The notes under the pieces were generated by a model. That model saw nothing but the letters and a program-made list of their open reading frames with translations. It searched no databases and was not told the origin of the DNA. Positions 16,539-25,759 of a DNA stretch of 64,000 nucleotides are shown here, piece by piece; positions within the stretch are counted from its first letter, which is position 1, and each line of letters opens with the position of its first letter. Origin of the DNA: Candidatus Anammoxibacter sp. (GTDB taxonomy: Bacteria > Planctomycetota > Brocadiia > Brocadiales > Anammoxibacteraceae); NCBI GenBank assembly GCA_021777055.1, contig JAIQZO010000020.1, positions 44,244-108,243 on the forward strand, read 5' to 3'. Made by a program: the position numbers and the translations under genes.

Positions 16539-18767
16539 TTAGCACGTTAATTCGCAGTTGTCTATTATTATTGGTATTCCTTTTTTTATGGATTCCACAA
16601 TCCTGAAGGTCGCAAGTGTAGCAGTGAAGCTTTCTCTAAATGGTATGGGAGAATCCTTTCCTTCTTTTACTCTAGAGAAAAACGTTTTGAGCTCTAGTAG
16701 GTGTCCTTTATCCTGCAGTCGGGTTTTTACTATTCTTGTTTTGCCGCTTTTTATCATTGTAGATGATCTAAAATCATCTATTACTGCGGTAGAACCACCG
16801 TTAAAGATTTCCAGACGTTCTTTTGGAAATACTTTTTCGCCACAGGACAAATAAGTTATAGTTCCAATGGATCCGTCTTTAAATTTCAGGTTTACAGTAA
16901 CATTATCATTTGAGTATTTACTGTTAAGCATCAAGTCTGCATATATTTTAACCGGTGGCGAACCTGTAATAAACTGTAATAGGTCCACAAAGTGGCACAC
17001 TTCACCGATAATCCGTCCTCCACCTTCCTCTGCATCATGGACCCAACTGTCCATGGGTATAAAACCAGCATTTATTCTATAGTTTATGACAAACGGTTCT
17101 CTTCTATCTTTAAAGTGTTTCATTATGTTAGATACATGTGATGAAAATCTACGATTAAAACCGACCATTAATCTTTGTGTACCAACATTCCATGTGTCAG
17201 ATATATCGGTTAATTCGTTCTTGTTTAAAGCTAATGGTTTTTCAACAAAAATATCTTTTCCTTTTCGTAACCCTTCAATTACCAGTTTCACGTGCAGATT
17301 GTGTCTTGTTGCGATTATTATAGAATCAATTTCGTTGTCGTTTAATATTTCATTGTAATCTGTGGTACAGTATTGGAAGTGGTACTTTTCTCTATTGGTA
17401 ACGGCATTGATACCTGTTGAGGATGCCAACCCTTTGAGCTGAACAGTAGGTATGCTATTTAATATGGGTATTAAAGTGTTTTTTGCAAAATTACCGGCCC
17501 CTATAAGTCCCACGTTAATTAATTCAGGATTGGAATTTAACTCCTTTTTATTGTTGGCCTTCAATCTTACGGTATCAGGGACCGATTCTTTGTATTCTAT
17601 TAATATACCTAGAAGTTTATCATTATCTTTATCTTCAGATGTTAATGGTATCTTATATCTTCTAATTAAACTGTCTGCCGAGGAGATTTTGTTGTTTAAA
17701 AGTTTGTAGACATTTTCCGCTTCGTCAATTGGAAAACAGTGTGTGAGGATTTTGTCTAATACTAGTTTGCCTTTAGAGATCAAATCTAGAACCGTTTCCA
17801 TATTCCTGTTTTCAGTCCATCTAACATATCCAAAGGGGTAATCAATACCCTTTTCTTCATAAACAGGATCGTATCTTCCTGGCCCATAAGATCTTGAGAG
17901 ACGCAGATCCAGTTCTTTCTTGTAAAATATGTCACGGTGAAGTTCCATTCCTATATTGCCCACCACCACTATTCTGCCTTTATGCCTGGCGATTCTTGCA
18001 GCAAGATTAACAGGTTCACTGGACTTTGTTGACGCAGTAATAATAACGGCGTCTATTCCATAACCTTTTGAAATAGTATCCGTTGCTTTTTCCAGGTCAT
18101 TAATTTCTGAGAAACCGTACTCCAACCCGGCTTTTTCGGCGCTTTTAACCCTGGTAATGTCAGGATCATACCCAAGTGTAGTACATCCTGCTGCGCTTAA
18201 AAGCTGGCCGGTGATTTGGCCGACAATACCCAGTCCTATTACCATGACCCTTTCACCTAAAGAAAGATCTGCCTCTCTTACTCCTTGCATTGCAACGGCA
18301 CCAACTGTAGTACAAGCGGCATCAGCAAAGGAGACGTTTTCAGGTATTTTTGCGCAAAGATTTTTTGGGACATAGATCATCTCTGCATGGCTTGCATATC
18401 CAGCCCCTGCACATGCTACACGATCATTTGGCAGAAACTCGTCAACATCATTTCCTACTTCTACAACTACCCCAGCGGAACTATAGCCTAGAGGTTTAAC
18501 GATATCAAGTTTCTCTCGTACCGTATTAAATGTATTAACAATTCCATCCCTTTTTGCCTTGTCGATAACCTGCCTTACAAGGTCCGGCCTATCTTTTGCC
18601 TTTCCAATAACACCTTTTTGCGCTAGCTCGGTCATAGATTTCTCAGTGCCGACACTAACTAAAGAGTATCTATTTCTTACAATTATTCCACCGGGTTTTA
18701 AAACCGGTACAGGAACGTCCTTGAGGCTTAGCTCACCTGATTTATAATTTTGTGTTATTTGTTTCAC
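16539..18767 (-). CDS. Bi-domain oxidoreductase: zinc-type dehydrogenase fused to Gfo/Idh/MocA domain
   Basis: The 742-residue fusion has an N-terminal medium-chain dehydrogenase (about 1-360). Its GxGxxG-type site is VMVIGLGIVGQITGQLL near 170, with GYSSAGVVVEVG near 95. A Gfo/Idh/MocA NAD-dependent domain follows (about 410-740: GLIGAGNFAKNTLIP, FVEKPLALNK, GGGRIIGEVCHFVDLLQF). The EKP motif and the later GGxxxxxxxH are typical of sugar dehydrogenases. Such fusions occur in polysaccharide loci beside heparinase-like genes, as here. The start is GTG 18767. The sugar substrate is not known. Confidence 0.9.
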   Translation of the reverse strand: MKQITQNYKSGELSLKDVPVPVLKPGGIIVRNRYSLVSVGTEKSMTELAQKGVIGKAKDRPDLVRQVIDKAKRDGIVNTFNTVREKLDIVKPLGYSSAGVVVEVGNDVDEFLPNDRVACAGAGYASHAEMIYVPKNLCAKIPENVSFADAACTTVGAVAMQGVREADLSLGERVMVIGLGIVGQITGQLLSAAGCTTLGYDPDITRVKSAEKAGLEYGFSEINDLEKATDTISKGYGIDAVIITASTKSSEPVNLAARIARHKGRIVVVGNIGMELHRDIFYKKELDLRLSRSYGPGRYDPVYEEKGIDYPFGYVRWTENRNMETVLDLISKGKLVLDKILTHCFPIDEAENVYKLLNNKISSADSLIRRYKIPLTSEDKDNDKLLGILIEYKESVPDTVRLKANNKKELNSNPELINVGLIGAGNFAKNTLIPILNSIPTVQLKGLASSTGINAVTNREKYHFQYCTTDYNEILNDNEIDSIIIATRHNLHVKLVIEGLRKGKDIFVEKPLALNKNELTDISDTWNVGTQRLMVGFNRRFSSHVSNIMKHFKDRREPFVINYRINAGFIPMDSWVHDAEEGGGRIIGEVCHFVDLLQFITGSPPVKIYADLMLNSKYSNDNVTVNLKFKDGSIGTITYLSCGEKVFPKERLEIFNGGSTAVIDDFRSSTMIKSGKTRIVKTRLQDKGHLLELKTFFSRVKEGKDSPIPFRESFTATLATFRIVESIKKGIPIIIDNCELTC

Positions 18768-19140
18768 TATAAAAGATTTGTGTTAAATGTAATACCACAA
18801 TTACCGTGAACGGCTGGGAAGAATCGGTGTTGCTGGTTGTATGAAAAAGTTGCCCCCTCTTGTTTGCCGCCAGTGATAGTTTTTTTAATAATAATTAAAG
18901 CGGCTAGATAAATTTGCCAAAATGGAGGTTTTCATCTTAAATACCAGGAAAAATCTTAAGTAAGGGTTTTTTCATGTATACTCTTTGTTTTTACAGCTTC
19001 ATTATTGTATTCTTTTGTGCTTATAAGGAAGTGTGTTATTATTTTATGGAGTATTATTCTTTATTTAAGTAGCTTGTCAGCTTACCAGGTTCCACTTATA
19101 TATGCAAATTGCACAAATGGACATCGCAGTGTTTGTAATA
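18768..19140. other. Intergenic region between polysaccharide genes
   Basis: About 370 AT-rich bases lie between the glycosyltransferase and the bi-domain oxidoreductase, both on the minus strand. No coding frame was found. The gap is long enough for a separate promoter for the oxidoreductase/heparinase pair. The glycosyltransferase gene ends in a strong palindrome (CTTATGGGGC at 19143 to GCCCCATAAG at 19183) that overlaps its last codons and may act in termination. Confidence 0.5.
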
Positions 19141-20391
19141 CTAGCTTATGGGGCTGGAAATGTTATGCATTTCCTGCCCCATAAGAATACCTTCCAGATC
19201 TTTTGCAATTTTATCACGCATAAAATTGTTTTCTATGAATTTTGTTTCATTAGTTCTAAATTGCATCGTCAACCCTCTATCATCATATAATTTGCGGATT
19301 GCAACGGCGAGCTCTTCTTCATTTCCTGGAGTGGTAATTAACCCGCCATTTGATTGTTCTACTATTGAAGCGGACTCCCCACTGGCCGAGAGGATAACAG
19401 GGCATTTAAACGCTAAACTTTCCAAAAGCTTTGATGGTACACTTTCAGTGAAACTTGCTTTTTTTAATGGGATAATGGTAGCATCAGAATTCCTTAAGAA
19501 TGTGGCAATTTTTTCTTTAGGCAAGTTATTAACAAAGAATATATTTTTAAGGTTGAGTTCTTTGGCCAAGTCTTGTATGGGGCATTTCTCAACACCTTCA
19601 CCGACAATATAAAAATTGATATCTTTTTTCTCTTTGAGTATGTTTGCAGCTTTGACAATAACATCTACACCCTGTGCGATACCAATCAAGCCCGCATATA
19701 GCACTGTAAATGCTCCGTTATTAAAGAACTTTGTCTTAATTTTGTTATCAGTTTCTAAATTTAAAAACTCTTTATCTACTCCGTTTGGTAATATTTTTAT
19801 TTTTGTCCCGGAAATACCCTTTGATTCATTAAGGTACTCAAATTTACCATTAGTTGTAACAGTAATTATCTTTGCCCTTTTGTACAAGAAATCTTCAAGC
19901 CTTTCAGCAAGTCTTACATAGATTGTGTTCTTGGTAAGGTTTCCACTGTCAACGCCAAACTTTGGCCAAAGATCTCTGATATCGAAAACAAACTGAGCTT
20001 TTTTTATCTTTGATATTACGTATCCGGCAATACCTAGAAAGAGCGGCGGTGAGGTTACGAATACCACATCGTATTTTTCCTTGTCAAATAGCTCAAACAT
20101 AGTCGATGTAAGTATCAAAGAGAAATAATTAATTAGCCTGGTGTAAAATTTTCTTTTAGGTGACGCAAATACCCAAACTCTTTTAATGTTAACCCCGTCG
20201 ATCTCTTTGCCACAACTGAATAGTTTGTACTTATACTTTTTGTCTATTTTCCCAGATGGATAGTTGGGGAATCCCGTAAGTACGGTTACATCATGCCCAA
20301 AACTTTTCAGGTTTTTTGCCAAACCTGCAATCCTGGCTGCGGCAGCTCCCATCTCAGGAGGATAGAATTGGGTTATAAATAGTATTTTCAT
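19141..20391 (-). CDS. Glycosyltransferase family 4 (WbuB/WcaI-like)
   Basis: The 416-residue protein has the GT-B fold. The N-terminal ITQFYPPEMGAAAARI binds the acceptor side, then TGFPNYPSGKI, VTSPPLFLG and FDIRDLWPKFGVDSG follow. The C-terminal donor domain starts with ILPNGVDKEFL and has VLYAGLIGIAQGVD and PSKLLESLAFKCPVI with the expected E of the E-x7-E motif region. These are signatures of WbuB/WcaI-type transferases that extend O-antigen or capsule repeat units. It is the first gene of the minus-strand polysaccharide group that continues with the oxidoreductase and heparinase genes. ATG 20391 has no strong ribosome site. Confidence 0.9.
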   Translation of the reverse strand: MKILFITQFYPPEMGAAAARIAGLAKNLKSFGHDVTVLTGFPNYPSGKIDKKYKYKLFSCGKEIDGVNIKRVWVFASPKRKFYTRLINYFSLILTSTMFELFDKEKYDVVFVTSPPLFLGIAGYVISKIKKAQFVFDIRDLWPKFGVDSGNLTKNTIYVRLAERLEDFLYKRAKIITVTTNGKFEYLNESKGISGTKIKILPNGVDKEFLNLETDNKIKTKFFNNGAFTVLYAGLIGIAQGVDVIVKAANILKEKKDINFYIVGEGVEKCPIQDLAKELNLKNIFFVNNLPKEKIATFLRNSDATIIPLKKASFTESVPSKLLESLAFKCPVILSASGESASIVEQSNGGLITTPGNEEELAVAIRKLYDDRGLTMQFRTNETKFIENNFMRDKIAKDLEGILMGQEMHNISSPIS

Positions 20392-20466
20392 TTTTTGTTT
20401 ATAAGTTTTTGACGCCTGTTTTCTGCATCAATTATTCTTCCCGACGTATTTCATTTTTTTCTTCGT

Positions 20467-21585
20467 TTATCTTTCCACATCTAAAATATTGCAGTTTACC
20501 AGCTTATAAGTGGAGGAAAGCCCAGCCAATGATTCTAATTTCCCTGTATACGTTATAATATACCCAAGCTTTAGTGCCCGTACTTTGTCCTTCATTGTCC
20601 AGTCAACTTTCAACTGTACGTTTGCTTTTCCTTCACCATCATTATGAATGATGCCAATTTTATTCCAATCGTACATGCTGACACCCATATATTTGACCTT
20701 ACCCTTCCATTTGACATATTTGCCTCTAAACTTGTTTTTCCATATCTCTTTCTTCTCATCATTGCTCATCCGACTATTAGGGCCAAACATATCATCAAAT
20801 GCTTCAAACGATATGTTAAGGTAATTTTCCGGCAGTGATTTGGTCTCAATATCTGCTATTTGTGTTTCTCTTCGTGTAATACTTTGTTGCTCTTTGGTGT
20901 AAGATTCTGCTCTTTGCAGATTTGTAGAGTTGCCTTTTTTTGCTGGACTCTTTTCTTCTGACGGTTTGATGCTTACGGGTTCATCCTGGTTTAACATGAC
21001 ATCTAACTCTCTATCATTTGAACTGGCCTGGATATATTCCGAGGAATTTTTTCTGCTAGCCTTTTTAATGCTCTTAGCAAACAGTATATCAAACTCTTTC
21101 TGGAACTGGTCAACAATATTGGAGTTGTCTGTTAGAATAATATTTTCATAATTAAACTTTTCAGAGTGTTCTGTCCAGTTGTATGATCCTGTGATGACCA
21201 GCTTGCCATCAAATATGGCGAATGTGTTGTGCATAAAACCGCCAACACGGCCTTTTAAATATTGTATATTGAAACCTTCATCTTCAAGGAAATCCAGTAT
21301 AATATTTTGGTTTCTTCCCTGTTTTGCGTCTAATAAAATCCTGATGTTGACGTTACGTTTTTTTGCTGATAAAAGAGATTCAGCTATATCACCAGACTTA
21401 AAGATAAATACAGCAATTTCTATAGTATGCTGTGCGGAATTGACAGATTCGATTATCTTCTCTTTGATTTTATCTTGCGGGGAAAACAGGGCTTCATTTT
21501 TACCAAACGCCAATTTTGCACCGGGTATCAGAACGATGGCTGATAATAGTATTGTGTATAACCATGCGATTACTCGTGATCTCAA
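20467..21585 (-). CDS. Secreted single-HKD phospholipase D-like protein with altered catalytic motif
   Basis: The 372-residue protein has a signal peptide (hydrophobic residues 7-27) and one PLD-like domain (about 32-172): HTIEIAVFIFKSGDIAESLL, IRILLDAKQG and FDGKLVITGSYNWT. The HxKxxxxD motif reads H119-N-T121 with D126, so the catalytic lysine is threonine. A polar linker (about 175-245) leads to a C-terminal OB-fold-like domain (GKYVKWKGKVKYMG, VTYTGKLES-like strand). The start is TTG 21585 with AAAGGGG upstream, one base past the stop of the metallophosphoesterase gene, so the two are coupled. Family members of this shape are nucleases or phosphodiesterases; loss of the lysine suggests reduced or altered activity. 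Confidence 0.8.
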   Translation of the reverse strand: MRSRVIAWLYTILLSAIVLIPGAKLAFGKNEALFSPQDKIKEKIIESVNSAQHTIEIAVFIFKSGDIAESLLSAKKRNVNIRILLDAKQGRNQNIILDFLEDEGFNIQYLKGRVGGFMHNTFAIFDGKLVITGSYNWTEHSEKFNYENIILTDNSNIVDQFQKEFDILFAKSIKKASRKNSSEYIQASSNDRELDVMLNQDEPVSIKPSEEKSPAKKGNSTNLQRAESYTKEQQSITRRETQIADIETKSLPENYLNISFEAFDDMFGPNSRMSNDEKKEIWKNKFRGKYVKWKGKVKYMGVSMYDWNKIGIIHNDGEGKANVQLKVDWTMKDKVRALKLGYIITYTGKLESLAGLSSTYKLVNCNILDVER

Positions 21586-21586
21586 A

Positions 21587-22513
21587 TTAAACCCCTTTTA
21601 TGACACGGTTGGCAAGTTCCCTGGGTAACTTTGCCTTTATTATCTTTTCTTTGACCGCTTCGGTGTTATATTCTGCTTTTTGTAAGGCAATCTTTCTCGT
21701 ATCTGTGTCATAAACCATATATGATGCTTTTGGGATTCCGTCCCGCGGTTGCCCTATGGAACCAGGGTTTATATAGTATTTGTGATCTCGGTTAGTAATT
21801 ATATCAAACTCTTCAATTCTTTGTGAAGATGACGTCTCCATTACTAATAGTCTGTTATCAAATTGGTCTACGGGAATAAAGATTGAGGGAGTTACGTCTT
21901 CATTCTTTGCCTGGTTTTTGTACAAGTATGCGGCTGGATTATGGGTGTGCCCGGCAAAAGTGATTTTTGCCCTGAGAGTTTTGTAATTTAAAACACCTGC
22001 ATTTTTTGGATATTCCCAACCTTGAGGGTATACAGGGGTGCTGTGAACTAACTCGATGTTAAATCTAGGTAATTTTTTTCTATATTTCAATGAATACAGA
22101 AATTTAAAATTGTCTTTTTCTAGTGCCTCTGTTGTCCATTTTGCGGCTTTAGCTGCGGAAGCGGACATCATACCGACAAATGACGGCTGACCAATCACCT
22201 CTTTGTCGTGATTTCCCACAACGACATCAGCTTTTTTTTCCATGGAAAAAATATAGTCTGTAATAATTTTTCTCTCGTCACTACCTAATTCAATATTTTC
22301 TAAAACGGTTTCCACCGCTTTTCTGTCCCCCGAATGTCCTTTCTGCAAATATTTTATTATGACGCAACATTCATTGGGGTTTGGACCGTAACCGACAATA
22401 TCTCCCGTTATAAGAAGCCTGTCAATCGTATTATTATTGTTATGAAGATCCAGAAACATAGAGGCCAACGCCTCAATATTACCGTGAATATCAGATAGTA
22501 TTGCAAATTTCAT
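21587..22513 (-). CDS. Calcineurin-like metallophosphoesterase
   Basis: The 308-residue protein has the metal-binding motifs of the family in order: LSDIHGN (DxH), ITGDIVGYGPNP (GDxVGYG), VVGNHDKE (GNHD), a mid HST and FAGHTHNP (GHTH), then YINPGSIGQPRDG. This matches the YfcE/MJ0936-like phosphodiesterase and PPP-like group. ATG 22513 is chosen because GAGG lies 6 nt upstream; a GTG four codons earlier overlaps the kinase stop. It is sandwiched between an atypical kinase and a PLD-like gene with almost no spacing, so a kinase/phosphatase pair is plausible. The substrate is not known. Confidence 0.87.
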   Translation of the reverse strand: MKFAILSDIHGNIEALASMFLDLHNNNNTIDRLLITGDIVGYGPNPNECCVIIKYLQKGHSGDRKAVETVLENIELGSDERKIITDYIFSMEKKADVVVGNHDKEVIGQPSFVGMMSASAAKAAKWTTEALEKDNFKFLYSLKYRKKLPRFNIELVHSTPVYPQGWEYPKNAGVLNYKTLRAKITFAGHTHNPAAYLYKNQAKNEDVTPSIFIPVDQFDNRLLVMETSSSQRIEEFDIITNRDHKYYINPGSIGQPRDGIPKASYMVYDTDTRKIALQKAEYNTEAVKEKIIKAKLPRELANRVIKGV

Positions 22514-22524
22514 ATTTTGCCTCA

Positions 22525-23334
22525 CTAAATTTTCAATAATTCCTGTTTTAGTTCTGCTATGCTCCCAATCCTGTTTGCCGGATCTTCTTCAAGTGTTGAC
22601 ATTATCACTTTTTCAAGGTTGGGGGGGATTAAATTGTTTAGGTTTTTTATCGCAGTCTTGGTTTCTGCCCATTTTTTTTGAGTAAGAATTTCAAACATAA
22701 TGGCGCCTAAAGAGAATATGTCTGATCTTCCGTCAATTGCAATATCTTTGGCTATGGATTCCAAATGCATTCCTTCAGGTGCATCTCTTAACATCTTTAC
22801 CAGCTCTTCATGCTCAGGCGAAGCGTAATCCTTACTGATTCCTTTAATAAGCGTTTGATTTTCTATTACAAGTTCAAAGTCTATAAGGAACACAGTATTG
22901 CTTGCAGGGTCAAGCATTAAATGGCCTGGTTTTATATCTGTATGGACAAAACCTTTTGAATGAAGATAGCCCAGAGGGTCACATGCGCTGATAAAACACT
23001 CTTTTATTCTCTCCAGACTTTCAATAACCTCTTCAATGGTTTTTCCTTTAAAGTATCCCATGAAATCTGTACTACTCAGGTGATCAAGTATTATAAAATT
23101 TTGGTTAAGAACCTCCTTTCCGTCTTTATACATCATCTCTCTGCCAAATTCATAGGCATTTGGGATCTGTTTGTGCTCTAATTTCTTTAAAATGAAAAAT
23201 TCTTCCTCAAAATCCAGATGGGGACAATACTTTATACCATGGCCGGGATCGTTATCTAAAACAGCATAGTTTGAATGATGCATATGGGCAACCAGTTTAA
23301 AAGACTCAAATTCGTAATTTTTTATTTTATACAT
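22525..23334 (-). CDS. Atypical Ser/Thr protein kinase-like protein
   Basis: The 269-residue protein is a lone kinase domain without a membrane span. There is no glycine-rich loop. A candidate ATP lysine is K35 in GIKYCP. The catalytic loop reads HTDIKPGH (H131-H138), so the catalytic Asp and Lys are kept but the metal-binding Asn is His. The DFG motif reads D152-F-E. The APE-like motif is YASPEH, and IDGRSDIFSLG matches subdomain IX. A close paralog with the same changes lies at 27650. It overlaps or abuts a metallophosphoesterase gene and diverges from the amt gene. Active kinase or regulatory pseudokinase cannot be decided from sequence. Confidence 0.8.
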   Translation of the reverse strand: MYKIKNYEFESFKLVAHMHHSNYAVLDNDPGHGIKYCPHLDFEEEFFILKKLEHKQIPNAYEFGREMMYKDGKEVLNQNFIILDHLSSTDFMGYFKGKTIEEVIESLERIKECFISACDPLGYLHSKGFVHTDIKPGHLMLDPASNTVFLIDFELVIENQTLIKGISKDYASPEHEELVKMLRDAPEGMHLESIAKDIAIDGRSDIFSLGAIMFEILTQKKWAETKTAIKNLNNLIPPNLEKVIMSTLEEDPANRIGSIAELKQELLKI

Positions 23335-23751
23335 AGCTAAAAGTATCTCAAAGAAGGTTTTTAGATATATAAAAAGACCCGTTAAGAAATTTTTTTCAGA
23401 ATGGACAAACCATAAAAGCGTTTTCGAACTTACCGCAAAATTACTGTTTTAGTTTCATTATTTTATTAAAGAGGAAAAATTATTTTAACAAGATTAACAA
23501 AAATCCTTTATTTTGTACATGATTTTTTATATTATTAGTTGATTTTATTTTATCAAATTCTTTTTCGTCTGTTAACAGATCTAAAAAAGGGGGTGGGCAT
23601 CATTAGTAAAAAGTTTACTTTGGGGTACGGTGGTTAGTTATATAGTATAATATTATAGATAACTAAGTGGAATACAGGATGTGAAGTCATGTAATCCGGT
23701 TGTAAATCGAAAATAATGATGTGTAATTGAGTAAAAAAAAAAGGGGGAATA
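23335..23751. other. Divergent promoter region between kinase and ammonium transporter genes
   Basis: About 417 very AT-rich bases separate divergent genes and should hold both promoters. An imperfect palindrome, AGTTATATAGTATAATATTA around 23637, includes a TATAAT box that could be a -10 element for the amt operon. No clear -24/-12 (sigma-54) site was seen. No coding frame was found. Confidence 0.45.
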
Positions 23752-25293
23752 ATGGCGTATTTATTTAATAGGATGAGTAGAACATATGCGATCTTATCTG
23801 TCGCGTTTTTACTTTGCCTGACTTTATTGGGGTCTAAGGTGGTTTTTGCTGGTGATCCAAGTGGCGCAGCTACATTTACTGAAGATGTTGCTGGTCTTAC
23901 GCATTCAGTTAATTTTATATGGGTACTCGTCTCTGCATTTCTAATATACCAGATGCAGGCGGGGTTTATGTTTCTTGGTGGTTTTTTGCAAGCCAAGAAT
24001 ATGTTAGGTTATTTGGCCCACTGTTTTACTGATGGTACAATGGGCCTTCTTGTATTCTGGATGATTGGTTTTGCGCTAATGTTTGGTGGGTCACAAGCCG
24101 CTCCAGGTCTTGACCATGGAAATGGCTTTATAGGATATAGCGGTTTCTTTCTCGTTGGTGGAAGTTACGATGTACAAACAACGCTGATGTGGATATTTCA
24201 GATGGTTTTTGCAACAAAAACAGTTTCTATTATAGCAGGTGCTGTTGCAGAACGTATAAAGTATGGCCCATATGTGATTTATAGTATTTGCACAGTTGCC
24301 TTTATTTACCCTATTTATGGTCATTGGGTTTGGGGTGGTGGCTGGCTATCTAATCTATCGATAGGGTCAGGAATGCTTGACTTTGCAGGCGGAGCTACTA
24401 TCCATACAGTTGGAGGGATGCTTGCACTTGTTGGTGCATACTTTCTTGGACCAAGAAAAAAGAAGTACAATCCGGATGGAACACCAAACGCTATTCCAGG
24501 TCACAATTTAACCCTGGTCGTAATTGGTACTTTTATGTTAGGCTTTGGGTGGTTTGCTTTCAATTCAGGAAGCACACTTGCGGCTACAGATCTAAGGATG
24601 TCAGTAGTTGCAGTTAATACTGCCCTGGCCGCCGGCGCAGGAGCTGTCGTGGTACTCTTTCTTTCTTATGCTAAATTTGGATTTTCTGATATCGGCCTTG
24701 CTTGTAACGGGCTTTTAGCCGGATTGGTTGCGATTACAGGGCCTTGTGCTTGGGTGCCAACATGGGCTGCGGTAATTATAGGATTAATAGCCGGTTTGCT
24801 TATGTGGGGTACCGTATGGTTTGTTGAAGTAAAATTGAAGATAGATGACCCTCTTGGTGCTGTTGCGGTTCATGGCGCTAATGGAATATGGGGCACACTT
24901 GCCCTTGGTATTTTTGCAGATGGAACCTATGGTGGTGTACGTGGTTTGATCGTAGGTTCCGGGGGACAGCTTCTTGTTCAGTTTATCGGCGTCGTTTGTG
25001 CTGTTGCCTGGGCGTTACTTGTTGGAGGTTTGGTGTTTTATATTCTCAAAAAGACAATTGGTTTGCGTGTTTCAGAATTGGTTGAATATGAGGGTGTGGA
25101 TATTCACCTGCATGGTTCTCCATGTTATCCTTCTCAGGAAGAAATGACTTCTCAGTTGGGTTCCCAGCAGGAAGAGATGGAAATTGAACGTCAGCATGAA
25201 TTACTTGAAGAATCGTTTTCTAAGTCTCTGGGCAGGGAGAGAATCTATTCTGAAAAACTCGGAAAGTGGATATATGCCAAAGAGAAGAAATAA
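23752..25293 (+). CDS. amt: Ammonium transporter, Amt family (first copy)
   Basis: The 513-residue protein has an N-terminal signal-like segment (about 13-34) ahead of the 11-helix Amt core. The pore histidines are present in DFAGGATIHTVGG and AVHGANGIWG. The gate region includes GWFAFNSGS. It is more like the second copy (25760) than the third (34254); both share an NPDGTPN...PGHNL loop. A long charged C-terminal tail (about 455-513) is unique to this copy and could be a contact site for P-II or another regulator. The ribosome site is AGGGGG before ATG 23752. It heads a run of amt-glnB-amt-glnB and probably imports or senses ammonium. Confidence 0.95.
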   Translation: MAYLFNRMSRTYAILSVAFLLCLTLLGSKVVFAGDPSGAATFTEDVAGLTHSVNFIWVLVSAFLIYQMQAGFMFLGGFLQAKNMLGYLAHCFTDGTMGLLVFWMIGFALMFGGSQAAPGLDHGNGFIGYSGFFLVGGSYDVQTTLMWIFQMVFATKTVSIIAGAVAERIKYGPYVIYSICTVAFIYPIYGHWVWGGGWLSNLSIGSGMLDFAGGATIHTVGGMLALVGAYFLGPRKKKYNPDGTPNAIPGHNLTLVVIGTFMLGFGWFAFNSGSTLAATDLRMSVVAVNTALAAGAGAVVVLFLSYAKFGFSDIGLACNGLLAGLVAITGPCAWVPTWAAVIIGLIAGLLMWGTVWFVEVKLKIDDPLGAVAVHGANGIWGTLALGIFADGTYGGVRGLIVGSGGQLLVQFIGVVCAVAWALLVGGLVFYILKKTIGLRVSELVEYEGVDIHLHGSPCYPSQEEMTSQLGSQQEEMEIERQHELLEESFSKSLGRERIYSEKLGKWIYAKEKK

Positions 25294-25350
25294 ATTTTAT
25301 TGTTGTGCTCTAATAGTTTTTTTAATCTGAAAAGAGAAAGAAGGTGTTCC

Positions 25351-25689
25351 ATGCAAAAGATAGAAGCGATTATCCGACCGGAAAAATTTGATATTATTAA
25401 GGATGCATTAACTGATATGGGTTACAACGGAATGTCAGTTATAGAGATGAAAGGGCACGGTAATCAAAAAGGTGTAAGTGAAGTGTGGAGAGGCAAAAGA
25501 TACAGGGTTGATTTGCTTCCCAAGATAAAGCTTGAAATTATAGTGAATGATGACGTTGTTGATGATGTTGTTCAGACTATAATTAGGGAATCACAAACCG
25601 GCAGCGTCGGAGACGGCAAGATATTTGTATCCGAACTGACAAATGCTTTTAGAATCAGAACGGGCGAAGAGGGTGATATTGCTATCTAA
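25351..25689 (+). CDS. glnB: P-II nitrogen regulatory protein (first copy)
   Basis: The 112-residue protein is a standard P-II trimer subunit. The T-loop has KGHGNQKG (34-41) and the modifiable Y51 in RGKRYRVDLLPK, followed by the ATP-binding TGSVGDGKIFV and RIRTGEEG. Start ATG 25351 is chosen over an upstream start because it matches the family N-terminus MQKIEAIIRPEK. The gene lies 57 bases after the first amt, the classic amtB-glnK arrangement in which P-II plugs the channel under ammonium excess. The W46-R-G segment differs slightly from the third copy. Confidence 0.96.
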   Translation: MQKIEAIIRPEKFDIIKDALTDMGYNGMSVIEMKGHGNQKGVSEVWRGKRYRVDLLPKIKLEIIVNDDVVDDVVQTIIRESQTGSVGDGKIFVSELTNAFRIRTGEEGDIAI

Positions 25690-25759
25690 CATGATAATTA
25701 GATTACTTTTTTCAGATCGCGAAATATAATATCTTGAATATTATAAAGCCTGAGACATT

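Noticed and set aside
23600..23751. Sigma-54 promoter for the amt/glnB run
   Set aside because: No TGGCA-x7-TGC pattern was found in the upstream region; only a TATAAT-like box is visible.
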